This document shows, in pieces, positions 17,776-26,199 of a DNA stretch of 64,000 nt. Every line of letters begins with the position of its first letter. Within the stretch, counting starts at the first letter, position 1. The stretch lies in NCBI RefSeq assembly GCF_900113745.1, contig NZ_FOQL01000001.1, positions 62,001 through 126,000 of the forward strand. The letters are read 5' to 3'. Position numbers and translations under genes: made by a program. Source of the stretch: Pseudomonas guineae. Its GTDB lineage: Bacteria > Pseudomonadota > Gammaproteobacteria > Pseudomonadales > Pseudomonadaceae. The notes under the pieces were generated by a model. That model did not search any database and was not told the origin of the DNA. It saw only the letters and a program-made list of their open reading frames with translations.

Positions 17776-19392
17776 ATGCCGGTTATCCAATCCGAGATCG
17801 ACGTGCATGGCGAGGAGTTCGCTAAGAACCGCGAAGCCATGCTTGCGGCAGTCACCAGCTTTCGCGAAATCGAGCAGAACTGCCTGAACAAGGCCGCCGC
17901 AGCCAAGGAAAAATTCGACAAACGCGGGCAACTGTTGCCACGCGAGCGCCTCAATTTGTTGCTCGATCCAGGGGCGCCATTTCTCGAACTGTCGTCGCTG
18001 GCCGGCTACAAGCTGCACGATGACAAGGACGGCACCCAAGCCGGCGGTGGGATCATTTCCGGCATTGGTTATATTGCTGGGGTGCGCTGCCTGATCACCG
18101 CCAGCAACAGCGCGATCAAAGGCGGCACCATCTCCCCTACCGGGCTGAAGAAAACCCTGCGCCTGCAGCAGATCGCCGCCGAGAACAAACTGCCGGTGGT
18201 GACCCTGGCCGAAAGTGGCGGCGCCAACCTCAATTACGCCGCCGACATTTTCGTCGAAGGCGCGCGCGGCTTTGCCAATCAAGCACGCATGTCCGCCATG
18301 GGCCTGCCACAGATCACCGTGGTGCACGGTTCCAGCACCGCCGGAGGAGCTTATCAGCCGGGGCTGTCGGATTACGTGGTGGTGGTGCGCGGCAAGGCCA
18401 AAATGTTCCTCGCCGGCCCTCCGCTGCTGAAAGCCGCCACCGGCGAAATCGCCACCGATGAGCAATTGGGCGGCGCCGAAATGCATGCGCAGATCGCCGG
18501 CACCGCCGAATACCTGGCCGAGAACGACGCCGACGCGGTGCGCACCGCGCGAGACATTGTTGCCATGCTGCCGTGGAATGCCCAGCTGCCCACGCGCCCG
18601 GCCAAGACCTACCGCGAGCCGCTGTACCCGGTCGAAGAGTTACTCGGCTTAGTCCCGGCGGATGCAAAAAAACCTTATGACGTACGCGAGATCATCGCCC
18701 GCATCGCCGACGGCTCGGCGTTTCTCGACTTCAAAAATGAGTTCGACAACCAAACCGTCTGCGGTCACTTACAGATCGAAGGTCAGCCCTGCGGCTTTAT
18801 CGGCAATAACGGCCCGATCACCCCGCAGGGCGCAGCCAAGGCGGCGCAATTTATCCAGCTGTGCGAGCAGAGCAACACGCCGATTCTGTTCTTCCATAAC
18901 ACCACCGGGTTTATGGTCGGTACCGAATCGGAGCAACAGGGCGTGATCAAGCACGGCTCGAAAATGATCCAGGCCGTGGCCAATTGCAGCGTGCCGAAAC
19001 TAACCATCGTCGTCGGTGGCTCCTACGGCGCCGGCAACTACGCCATGTGCGGCCGCGGCCTGGACCCGCGCTTTATCTTCGCCTGGCCCAACAGCAAAAC
19101 CGCGGTCATGGGCGGCGCACAAGCCGGCAAGGTGCTGCGAATCGTCACCGAAGACAAGCACCGTAAGGAAGGCAAAGAGGCCGACCCGAAGATGCTCGAC
19201 ATGCTGGAAACCGTCACCGCACAGAAGCTCGACAGCCAGTCCACCGCACTCTACGGCACCGCCAGCCTGTGGGACGACGGCCTGATCGACCCGCGCGACA
19301 CACGCAATTTGCTCGGTTACCTATTGGATATCTGCGCCGAAGCCGCTGTACGTCCGCTTAAATCCAACTCATTCGGCGTAGCCCGCCTGTAA
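17776..19392 (+). CDS. atuC: Geranyl-CoA carboxylase, carboxyltransferase (beta) subunit AtuC
   Basis: Biotin-dependent carboxyltransferase of 538 residues, the same length as P. aeruginosa AtuC. It transfers CO2 from biotinylated AtuF to the gamma-methyl of cis-geranyl-CoA. Two crotonase-like halves are visible: the N-terminal half with ESGGANL and VHGSSTAGGAYQPGLSD, the C-terminal half with FHNTTGFMVG, GGSYGAGNYAMCGRG and AVMGGAQAGKVL. GAGGAG 7 nt upstream fixes the ATG at 17776. Close relatives act on methylcrotonyl-CoA; the gene context decides for geranyl-CoA. Confidence 0.93.
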   Translation: MPVIQSEIDVHGEEFAKNREAMLAAVTSFREIEQNCLNKAAAAKEKFDKRGQLLPRERLNLLLDPGAPFLELSSLAGYKLHDDKDGTQAGGGIISGIGYIAGVRCLITASNSAIKGGTISPTGLKKTLRLQQIAAENKLPVVTLAESGGANLNYAADIFVEGARGFANQARMSAMGLPQITVVHGSSTAGGAYQPGLSDYVVVVRGKAKMFLAGPPLLKAATGEIATDEQLGGAEMHAQIAGTAEYLAENDADAVRTARDIVAMLPWNAQLPTRPAKTYREPLYPVEELLGLVPADAKKPYDVREIIARIADGSAFLDFKNEFDNQTVCGHLQIEGQPCGFIGNNGPITPQGAAKAAQFIQLCEQSNTPILFFHNTTGFMVGTESEQQGVIKHGSKMIQAVANCSVPKLTIVVGGSYGAGNYAMCGRGLDPRFIFAWPNSKTAVMGGAQAGKVLRIVTEDKHRKEGKEADPKMLDMLETVTAQKLDSQSTALYGTASLWDDGLIDPRDTRNLLGYLLDICAEAAVRPLKSNSFGVARL

Positions 19393-19408
19393 TCATTCGG
19401 AGAGAAAA

Positions 19409-20569
19409 ATGATCTTTACCCAAGAACACGAAGAGCTACGCCGCACAGTCCGTAATTTCGTCGACAAGGAAATCAACCCACACGTCGACCAGTGGGAAAA
19501 AGACGGTCGCTTCCCGATCCACGAAATCTTTAAGAAAGCTGGCGACCTCGGTTTGCTCGGCATCTCCAAGCCAGAAAAATTCGGCGGCATGGGCTTGGAT
19601 TACAGCTATTCGATCGTCGCGGCGGAAGAGTTCGGCACCATCACCTGCGGCGGCATCCCTATGTCGATCGGCGTGCAGACTGATATGTGCACCCCGGCCC
19701 TGGCCCGCTTCGGCTCTGACGAGCTGCGTGAAGAGTTCCTGCGCCCCTCCATCACCGGTGAAATGGTCGGCTGCATTGGCGTCTCTGAAGTCGGTGCCGG
19801 CTCTGACGTCGCAGGGCTGAAAACACACGCCAAGAAAGACGGCGACGACTACGTGATCAACGGCAGCAAGATGTGGATCACCAACTCGCCGTCGGCCGAC
19901 TTTATGTGCCTACTGGCCAATACCAGCGACGACAAGCCGCACATCAACAAGTCACTGATCGTGGTGCCGATGAACACCCCTGGCATCACTGTCAGCCCGC
20001 ACCTGGACAAACTCGGCATGCGCAGCTCGGAAACCGCTCAGGTGTTTCTCGACAACGTGCGCGTGCCGCAGCGCAACCGCATTGGCCACGAAGGCGCGGG
20101 CTTTATGATGCAGATGCTGCAGTTCCAAGAAGAGCGCCTGTTCGGTGCAGCCAACATGATCAAGGGCCTGGAGCACTGCATCAACGCCACCATTGATTAC
20201 TGCAAAGAGCGTAAGACCTTCGGTAATGCGCTGATCGACAACCAGGTCATCCACTTCCGCATGGCCGAGCTGCAGACCGAAATCGAATGCCTGCGCGCGC
20301 TGGTCTATCAGGCTACCGAGCAGTACGTGCGCGGTAAGGATGTAACTAACCTGGCCTCTATGGCCAAGCTCAAAGCCGGCCGCCTGGGCCGTGAAGTCAC
20401 CGACAGCTGCCTGCAGTACTGGGGTGGCATGGGCTACATGTGGGAGAACCCGGTATCGCGGGCTTACCGCGATGTGCGCCTGGTATCGATTGGCGGCGGC
20501 GCCGATGAAATCATGCTCGGCATTATCTGCAAGCTAATGGGCATTTTACCCGGGAAGAAGAAAGGCTAA
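19409..20569 (+). CDS. atuD: Citronellyl-CoA dehydrogenase AtuD
   Basis: FAD-dependent acyl-CoA dehydrogenase of 386 residues that introduces the 2,3-double bond in citronellyl-CoA. Family landmarks are GCIGVSEVGAGSDVAGL (about 113-129), MWITNS (about 155-160), ERLFGAA with the substrate pocket (about 233-239) and the C-terminal YWGGMGYMWENPVSRAYRDVRL (about 338-359). GGAGAG lies about 5 nt before the ATG. Electrons leave through the electron-transfer flavoprotein encoded at 43-45 kb in this window. The gap to atuE is 286 bp and filled with repeats. Confidence 0.93.
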   Translation: MIFTQEHEELRRTVRNFVDKEINPHVDQWEKDGRFPIHEIFKKAGDLGLLGISKPEKFGGMGLDYSYSIVAAEEFGTITCGGIPMSIGVQTDMCTPALARFGSDELREEFLRPSITGEMVGCIGVSEVGAGSDVAGLKTHAKKDGDDYVINGSKMWITNSPSADFMCLLANTSDDKPHINKSLIVVPMNTPGITVSPHLDKLGMRSSETAQVFLDNVRVPQRNRIGHEGAGFMMQMLQFQEERLFGAANMIKGLEHCINATIDYCKERKTFGNALIDNQVIHFRMAELQTEIECLRALVYQATEQYVRGKDVTNLASMAKLKAGRLGREVTDSCLQYWGGMGYMWENPVSRAYRDVRLVSIGGGADEIMLGIICKLMGILPGKKKG

Positions 20570-20581
20570 GAGCAACCACAA

Positions 20582-20646
20582 GTAGGGTGGACGTCGCTTT
20601 TCACGTCCACCGTCATGGTGGATCGATAACGCGTGATCCACCCTAC
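20582..20646. repeat. REP-like element, copy 2, atuD-atuE gap
   Basis: A 65-bp element with terminal inverted repeats GTAGGGTGGA/TCCACCCTAC, made of two consecutive hairpins (GGTGGAC/GTCCACC and GGTGGATC/GATCCACC). Full copies also lie at 21665 and 23815. Confidence 0.85.
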
Positions 20647-20657
20647 GAGCTATTTTT

Positions 20658-20715
20658 AACGTCGCGCAGCGACGGCCCGAAGGTTGGCCGCCATGCGTGG
20701 CAGGCCATAAAGAAG
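20658..20715. repeat. 58-bp interspersed repeat, copy 2
   Basis: Same length and about 80% of bases as the block at 829-886, starting with the palindrome CGTCGCGCAGCGACG. It lies 11 bp after REP-like copy 2. Confidence 0.7.
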
Positions 20716-20732
20716 GGCTAACGCTGTACAGC

Positions 20733-20827
20733 CGTAGGAAGGGTTGAGACGCGCAGCACCGATACCCATTGCCACCGACATGATGGATATCGCTGCGCTC
20801 ATCCTGCGCGGCCCGACCCATCCTACG
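20733..20827. repeat. 95-bp palindromic element in atuD-atuE gap
   Basis: Outer ends CGTAGGAAGGGT and ACCCATCCTACG pair at 11 of 12 positions. The interior is GC-rich with further short inverted repeats. This is a third type of repeat packed into the same gap; no second copy occurs in the window. Confidence 0.6.
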
Positions 20828-20855
20828 TACCTGCGCCCTGCTCGAGGATTACCGG

Positions 20856-21653
20856 ATGCTTGCTCTACCCGATTGCGACACCCTGCTACTAAACCTTGAG
20901 GGTGGCGTGCTGCACGTCACCCTTAACCGCCCGGACAGCCGCAACGCCATGAGCCTGACCATGGTCAGCGAGTTGCGCGCGGTGCTGGAAAGTCTGCGTA
21001 ATGACATCAGCGTGCGCGCCATCGTGCTGCGTGGTGCCGGCGGGCATTTCTGCGCCGGCGGCGATATCAAGGACATAGCCGGCGCACGAGCCAAGGGGGG
21101 CGACGCCTACCGCAGCCTAAACCGCGCCTTCGGCAGCCTGCTGGAAGAAGCCCAGGCCACACCACAAGTGCTGATTGCCGTACTAGAAGGCGCCGTGCTC
21201 GGCGGTGGCTTTGGTTTGGCCTGCGTTTCGGACATTGCCATCAGCCATCAGGATGCCAAGTTCGGCTTGCCGGAAACCACCCTGGGCATTCTGCCAGCGC
21301 AGATCGCACCCTTCGTGGTGAAGCGCATCGGCCTGACCCAGACGCGCCGCCTGGCCCTGACAGCCGCGCGTTTCAATGGCAGTGAGGCAGAGCGTCTGGG
21401 CCTGGTGCACTTTAGTGAAACCAGCAGCGAAGCCATCGAGGCACGCCTGCAACAGGTGCTGAGCCAGGTCCGTAGCTGTGCGCCGCAGGCCAACGCACAG
21501 ACCAAGGCCCTGCTGCTCGCCGCCGAAAGCGAAGCGCTCGGCCCTCTGCTGGACCGCGCTGCCGAACAGTTCGCAGCGGCCGTTACAGGCGCCGAAGGTA
21601 TCGAGGGCACCATGGCATTTGTACAAAAACGTGCGCCCAAGTGGGCGCAGTAG
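20856..21653 (+). CDS. atuE: Isohexenylglutaconyl-CoA hydratase AtuE
   Basis: Crotonase of 265 residues, the length of P. aeruginosa AtuE, which hydrates isohexenylglutaconyl-CoA after carboxylation. The start region has NRPDSRNAMSL, the oxyanion hole GGHFCAGGDIKDIAG (about 65-79), GAVLGGGFGLACVSDIAI (about 109-126) and PETTLGILPAQIAPFV (about 139-154). GAGGA 7 nt before the ATG supports the start. The sequence also resembles methylglutaconyl-CoA hydratases; the position between atuD and atuF decides the assignment. Confidence 0.92.
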   Translation: MLALPDCDTLLLNLEGGVLHVTLNRPDSRNAMSLTMVSELRAVLESLRNDISVRAIVLRGAGGHFCAGGDIKDIAGARAKGGDAYRSLNRAFGSLLEEAQATPQVLIAVLEGAVLGGGFGLACVSDIAISHQDAKFGLPETTLGILPAQIAPFVVKRIGLTQTRRLALTAARFNGSEAERLGLVHFSETSSEAIEARLQQVLSQVRSCAPQANAQTKALLLAAESEALGPLLDRAAEQFAAAVTGAEGIEGTMAFVQKRAPKWAQ

Positions 21654-21664
21654 CCGCATAGAAC

Positions 21665-21736
21665 GTAGGGTGGATGTCGCTTTTTACATCCACCGAAACA
21701 CTGCACGGTGGATCGATAAAGCGTGATCCACCCTAC
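21665..21736. repeat. REP-like element, copy 3, atuE-atuF gap
   Basis: A 72-bp copy of the double-hairpin element, with ends GTAGGGTGGAT and ATCCACCCTAC. It starts 12 bp after the atuE stop. Confidence 0.87.
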
Positions 21737-21795
21737 GCCAACACCGAACCAAGCGCAGCCGGACACCATCCGGAGCGCCCAGCAGGAGCATCCAG

Positions 21796-23784
21796 ATGCC
21801 CGCCTTTAACAAGATTTTGATCGCCAACCGTGGCGAGATCGCCTGCCGAGTGATGCGCACCGCGCAAGATTTGGGTTACCGCACCGTGGCCGTGTATTCC
21901 GAGGCAGACGCCGACGCGCGCCATGTCCAGCAAGCCGATGAGGCAGTGTGCATCGGCCCAGCGCAGGTCAATCAGTCGTATCTGGTGATCGACAACATCA
22001 TCGCAGCCGCGCAGAAAACCGGGGCCGATGCGATTCACCCCGGCTACGGATTTCTCTCGGAAAACGCCGATTTTGCCCGTGCCTGCCAAGCCGCCGGCAT
22101 CGTATTTATCGGCCCCACCGTAGAAGCCATCCACCTGATGGGCAGCAAACGCCTGTCGAAGATCGCCATGCTCGAAGCCGGCGTGCCATGCATCCCCGGC
22201 TATGAAGGGGCGGACCAGGATGAAGAAACCCTGATCCGCGAAGCTGGGCGTATTGGCTACCCACTGATGATCAAAGCCAGCGCAGGCGGCGGTGGCCGTG
22301 GCATGCGCCTGGTCCACCAAGCCAGTGAACTGGCAGAGAAAATTCGCACCGCCCGCTCGGAGGCGCAGAATGCCTTCGGTTCTGGCGAGCTGATTCTCGA
22401 ACGCGCGGTAATCCAACCGCGTCATGTGGAAATCCAAGTATTCGGCGATAGCCAGGGCAACATCGTGTATCTGGGCGAACGCGACTGCTCGGTGCAGCGC
22501 CGCCACCAGAAAGTGGTAGAAGAAGCGCCCTGCCCGGTGATGACACCGCAGCTGCGCCAGGCCATGGGCGAAGCGGCGGTCAAGGCCGCTGCGTCGGTGA
22601 GCTACGTCGGTGCCGGCACCGTGGAGTTCCTGCTCGATCAGAGCGGCGAGTTCTTCTTCCTGGAGATGAACACCCGCCTGCAAGTCGAGCATCCGGTCAC
22701 CGAACTGATCACCGGGCAAGACCTGGTCGCCTGGCAGATTCGCGTGGCCGAAGGCCAACCGCTGCCGCTCAAACAGGACGACATTCGCCTGACCGGCCAT
22801 GCGATGGAAGTGCGCCTTTACGCCGAAGATGCCACGCAGAACTTCCTGCCGCAGACTGGTACCGCGCTGCGTTGGGAGCCGGCGCTGCGTGACGGCATCC
22901 GTATCGACCACGGTCTGATTGAAGGCCAGGTTATCAGCCCATTCTACGACCCGATGCTGGCCAAGGTCATCGCCTACGGCGCCACCCGCGAAGAAGCGCG
23001 GCGCAAGCTGGTGCGGGCTGTCGAGGATTGCGTGTTACTGGGTGTGAACGGCAACCAGCGTTTTCTCGCCAACCTGCTGAGCCACCCGGAGTTTGCTGCT
23101 GGCAACGCCACCACCGCGTTTATCGCCGAGCATTTTGCCGATGACCCAAGCCTTAGCCCGCAAGCACCTGCCGCTGGCGAACTGGCGGCCGCTGCAGCCC
23201 TGCTGTTTCAGCAATCGGCCAATGCTCGCGCGCATCAAGGCGGCCTTGCTGGCTGGCGCAACGCCGGCAGTGCGCCTTGGCGCTTTGTGCTGAAACACGG
23301 CGAGCAGTCGTTCAACGTAGCACTGGACGTACTGAGTGACGGCACGCAGCCCAAGCTGCTGGCCACGCTCGGCGAACAGCAGATCAGCCTCACCCTGCTG
23401 GCCAGCGATAGTCGTTGGGCCACGTTGGAAGTGGACGGTATTCGTCAGCGCTTGGCTTACCACCTGGAGGGCGACAACCTCTGGCTGTATGGCCACAACG
23501 GTAACCTGCACCTGAGCGACATCACCCACCAACCGGTCAGCAGCGCCGCTGGCGCCGGCTCGGGCAGCGTCAAGGCGCCGATGGATGGCGCGATAGTCGA
23601 GGTGCTGGTCGAAGAAGGCGCCAGCGTCAGCAAGGGTCAACTGCTGGTGGTACTGGAAGCGATGAAGATGGAGCACCCACTCAAGGCCAGCATCGACGGT
23701 GTGGTGCGCAGAATTGGCGTAAGCCGTGGCGATCAGGTGAAGAACCGCCAGCTGTTAGTGGATATCGAAGCCAGCGATGCCTGA
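21796..23784 (+). CDS. atuF: Geranyl-CoA carboxylase, biotin (alpha) subunit AtuF
   Basis: Biotin carboxylase and biotin carrier in one 662-residue chain; carboxylates biotin with ATP and bicarbonate and hands CO2 to AtuC. The order is biotin carboxylase N-domain (KILIANRGEIACRV, about 6-19), ATP-grasp domain (KASAGGGGRGMRLV, about 159-172; EMNTRLQVEHPVTE, about 291-304), C-domain, a linker, and the biotinyl domain with Lys at about 624 in EAMKMEH. AGGAG lies 7 nt before the ATG. Confidence 0.94.
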   Translation: MPAFNKILIANRGEIACRVMRTAQDLGYRTVAVYSEADADARHVQQADEAVCIGPAQVNQSYLVIDNIIAAAQKTGADAIHPGYGFLSENADFARACQAAGIVFIGPTVEAIHLMGSKRLSKIAMLEAGVPCIPGYEGADQDEETLIREAGRIGYPLMIKASAGGGGRGMRLVHQASELAEKIRTARSEAQNAFGSGELILERAVIQPRHVEIQVFGDSQGNIVYLGERDCSVQRRHQKVVEEAPCPVMTPQLRQAMGEAAVKAAASVSYVGAGTVEFLLDQSGEFFFLEMNTRLQVEHPVTELITGQDLVAWQIRVAEGQPLPLKQDDIRLTGHAMEVRLYAEDATQNFLPQTGTALRWEPALRDGIRIDHGLIEGQVISPFYDPMLAKVIAYGATREEARRKLVRAVEDCVLLGVNGNQRFLANLLSHPEFAAGNATTAFIAEHFADDPSLSPQAPAAGELAAAAALLFQQSANARAHQGGLAGWRNAGSAPWRFVLKHGEQSFNVALDVLSDGTQPKLLATLGEQQISLTLLASDSRWATLEVDGIRQRLAYHLEGDNLWLYGHNGNLHLSDITHQPVSSAAGAGSGSVKAPMDGAIVEVLVEEGASVSKGQLLVVLEAMKMEHPLKASIDGVVRRIGVSRGDQVKNRQLLVDIEASDA

Positions 23785-23814
23785 CCGTACTCCCCAATCC
23801 ACCTGGCAGATTGC

Positions 23815-23887
23815 GTAGGGTGGATGGCGCTTTATCCATCCACCATCAGGCTGTCACGGTGGATGAGAAGAGCATCATCCACCCTAC
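23815..23887. repeat. REP-like element, copy 4, atuF-atuG gap
   Basis: A 73-bp copy with ends GTAGGGTGGAT and ATCCACCCTAC and the same two inner hairpins. It ends 33 bp before atuG. Confidence 0.87.
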
Positions 23888-23920
23888 ATGACTACATAAA
23901 AATAAAACTGGAGAGTCCCT

Positions 23921-24739
23921 ATGTCACTGCACGGCAAAACCCTATTTATCACCGGTGCCAGCCGTGGCATTGGCCGTGAAATCGCCCTGCGCGCCGCACG
24001 CGATGGCGCCAATATCATCATCGCGGCAAAAAGTGCCGAGGCCCATGCCAAGCTGCCCGGCACCATCCACTCGGTGGCAGCTGAGGTTGAAGCAGCAGGC
24101 GGACAAGCCCTGGCCGTGCAACTGGATGTGCGTGACGAAGAGGCCGTGAAGGCCGCCATGGCTCAAGCCGCTGAACACTTTGGTGGCATCGACGCACTGA
24201 TCAACAACGCCGGCGCAATCAAGTTGATGGGCGTGGAGCATTTGCCGCCTAAGCGCTTCGACCTGATGTTTCAGATCAACACTCGTGCAGTGATGGTCTG
24301 CAGCCAAGCGGCACTGCCCTACCTGAAAAAAAGCCAGGGCCACATCCTCAGTCTGTCCCCACCACTCAACCTCGATCCCAAGTGGTTCGCCAACTACGGC
24401 CCCTACACCACCACTAAATACGGCATGAGCATGCTCACGTTGGGCATGCATGAAGAATTCAAAAAATACGGCATTAGCGTCAACTCGCTGTGGCCGAAAA
24501 CCGTGATTGCCACCGCCGCCATTGAGTTCGAAGCTGGCGGCATAGCCGTGATGAAAGCAGCGCGCCTGCCCGCGATCATGGCTGATGCGGCGTATGCGAT
24601 TCTCTCAAGCCGTGCGCGCAGCATCAGCGGCCGGTTGCTGATCGACGAAGCGCTGCTGCGCGAGCAAGGCCAGAGTGACTTCGAGCACTATCGCTATGAT
24701 CCCGACGGCAAACTGATGACTGACCTGTTTGTCGATTGA
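23921..24739 (+). CDS. atuG: Short-chain dehydrogenase AtuG
   Basis: SDR of 272 residues, the last visible atu gene. It has TGASRGIGRE (about 11-20), a basic insertion IIAAKSAEAHAKLPGTIHS typical of HSDL2-like enzymes, NNAG (about 92-95), a Ser in LSLSPP and YTTTKYG (about 164-170) with the catalytic Tyr and Lys. A 3-hydroxyacyl-CoA or alcohol substrate in the terpene pathway is inferred from position. In P. aeruginosa an acyl-CoA synthetase gene (atuH) follows; here the next gene is on the opposite strand. Confidence 0.9.
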   Translation: MSLHGKTLFITGASRGIGREIALRAARDGANIIIAAKSAEAHAKLPGTIHSVAAEVEAAGGQALAVQLDVRDEEAVKAAMAQAAEHFGGIDALINNAGAIKLMGVEHLPPKRFDLMFQINTRAVMVCSQAALPYLKKSQGHILSLSPPLNLDPKWFANYGPYTTTKYGMSMLTLGMHEEFKKYGISVNSLWPKTVIATAAIEFEAGGIAVMKAARLPAIMADAAYAILSSRARSISGRLLIDEALLREQGQSDFEHYRYDPDGKLMTDLFVD

Positions 24740-24778
24740 GTAAAGCCCGTTAAATTCAGCGCCTTATCAATGCGCCGG

Positions 24779-25282
24779 TTACTGCTTGAACTCAAACTGT
24801 AACTGCGCGCCTTCAACCGATTGCCAGTAGTCATCATCGCGCTCATTGCTGATCAATTTACCATTGAGTTGGAAGGCGCTTTCAGGGGCGACTTTATCGC
24901 CAAACAGCGGCGGCAATAACGGGGTCGACCGATCATTAAGTGGTTCAAGCGGCTGCAATGGGTCAAACACATTGGGGTTTAAACTTAGGTCCAATGGAGC
25001 CTCAGGATCAGGCTCGCGCACTACGGCGATAGGCCTTGGCTTGACCAGCACAGCCGCAGCGGGTTTGCTCTGCAGGGATTGGTGCTGCTCAGGCGGACTC
25101 AGCACTGGTGCAGGCTTGGCCGCGATGTGCTTAGACGGTGACTGCACTTTTTCAGTGGATGCTTTAGCCGGTTGTTCTTGGAAGGCCTTGGGCTTTTCCG
25201 GCGCGGGCGGCTTGGCAGGCTGCTCACAGGCCGCCAAGGCCAGCAGTGGCAGCAACAGCACGAGGCGTCGAATAGAGGTCAT
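24779..25282 (-). CDS. Proline-rich lipoprotein
   Basis: A 167-residue lipoprotein of unknown function. The signal peptide ends in the lipobox LAAC (Cys at about 19). The following hundred residues are Pro/Lys/Ala-rich and probably disordered, then comes a small folded C-terminal part (AFQLNGKLISNERDDDYWQSVEGAQLQFEFKQ region). It is the last gene of the minus-strand group that includes the sigma and VWA genes, with a 150-bp gap, and could share their regulation. Confidence 0.78.
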   Translation of the reverse strand: MTSIRRLVLLLPLLALAACEQPAKPPAPEKPKAFQEQPAKASTEKVQSPSKHIAAKPAPVLSPPEQHQSLQSKPAAAVLVKPRPIAVVREPDPEAPLDLSLNPNVFDPLQPLEPLNDRSTPLLPPLFGDKVAPESAFQLNGKLISNERDDDYWQSVEGAQLQFEFKQ

Positions 25283-25434
25283 AATTAATACTAGTAAAGA
25301 GATACAGGCCGCTATGCTCGCCCCAGCCTATGGCTTATAGCAAGCCAACAATCTCTACGGTAGGTAACAGCGCAGCACATTGCAGTGGACATAACTCAGT
25401 GCAAGGCACTGCTCAGCAGACACGCCAAACAGTC

Positions 25435-26199
25435 TCAGTCTGGCGGCTGAAGTTGCTGCAACTGCGCGTCGATATCAAGCTCAGGGTGCTTACGCATCAG
25501 TTGCAGCAGTAAGGCATCTGCTTCGTCAGCCCAGCCATCACGGCGTAGGCTAAGCAACCGCTGCAGCTCATTGTGCAGGTGCTGCTCGGCTTGACTGACT
25601 GCCGGCTCAGCCGCGTTACCTAAGGCTCGCTGAGCGGGTGCACGAGCAGCTTGCGGCAGTAGCTCATTTAACGCCTCGACCGCTTGCACGTTACCCTGCG
25701 ATTGGCTGGCCGCGCCAGTCGCCAGCTTTTTCTCGACCTTGGCCTTATCGGCACTGTAGCCCTGGATTACCGGGGCAGACTGAGCCGAGCGTGAGTGCTG
25801 CGCCTCATCAGCAACCGCAGTAGACTCTATCTGAGGCGCCGAGTGCGCTGCCATTTTGGCAGTATTAGGCGTCATCAGTGCGCCGCCGGGTACGCCATCA
25901 AATGAATCGGGTATTTGCTCAAGGGTGCGCCAGGTCAGGCTCACACCGATGCCCAGGCACGCGACTCCAGCCAAGGCCAGCGACCAGCGTTGCCGGCCGC
26001 CAACACCGAATAACCAGCAGTGCAGGCGCTCGCTCACGCTAGGCTTGGCGTCTACAGCCGTTTTATTGCGCACTGCGGCGCTGGCCGCGGCGAGAATCTG
26101 TGCATCAAGCTGGGCACTGGGCTCGCCGCCGCTGTGCTGGCGGAAATGCTCAAGCATTTGCCGTTCCTGCTCATCGGATATGTGTTGATCGTGGTTCAT
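25435..26199 (-). CDS. Putative membrane anti-sigma factor
   Basis: A 254-residue protein with one transmembrane helix (about 72-90, WSLALAGVACLGIGVSL). The cytoplasmic N-terminal 65 residues (SDEQERQMLEHFRQHSGG) would contact the sigma factor. The periplasmic part is Ala/Gln-rich with helical C-terminal segments (LHNELQRLLSLRRDGWADEADALLLQLMRKHP). No zinc-binding HxxxCxxC motif is visible. The start overlaps the sigma gene's stop by 4 bp (ATGA), which is the main ground for calling it an anti-sigma factor. Confidence 0.72.
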   Translation of the reverse strand: MNHDQHISDEQERQMLEHFRQHSGGEPSAQLDAQILAAASAAVRNKTAVDAKPSVSERLHCWLFGVGGRQRWSLALAGVACLGIGVSLTWRTLEQIPDSFDGVPGGALMTPNTAKMAAHSAPQIESTAVADEAQHSRSAQSAPVIQGYSADKAKVEKKLATGAASQSQGNVQAVEALNELLPQAARAPAQRALGNAAEPAVSQAEQHLHNELQRLLSLRRDGWADEADALLLQLMRKHPELDIDAQLQQLQPPD

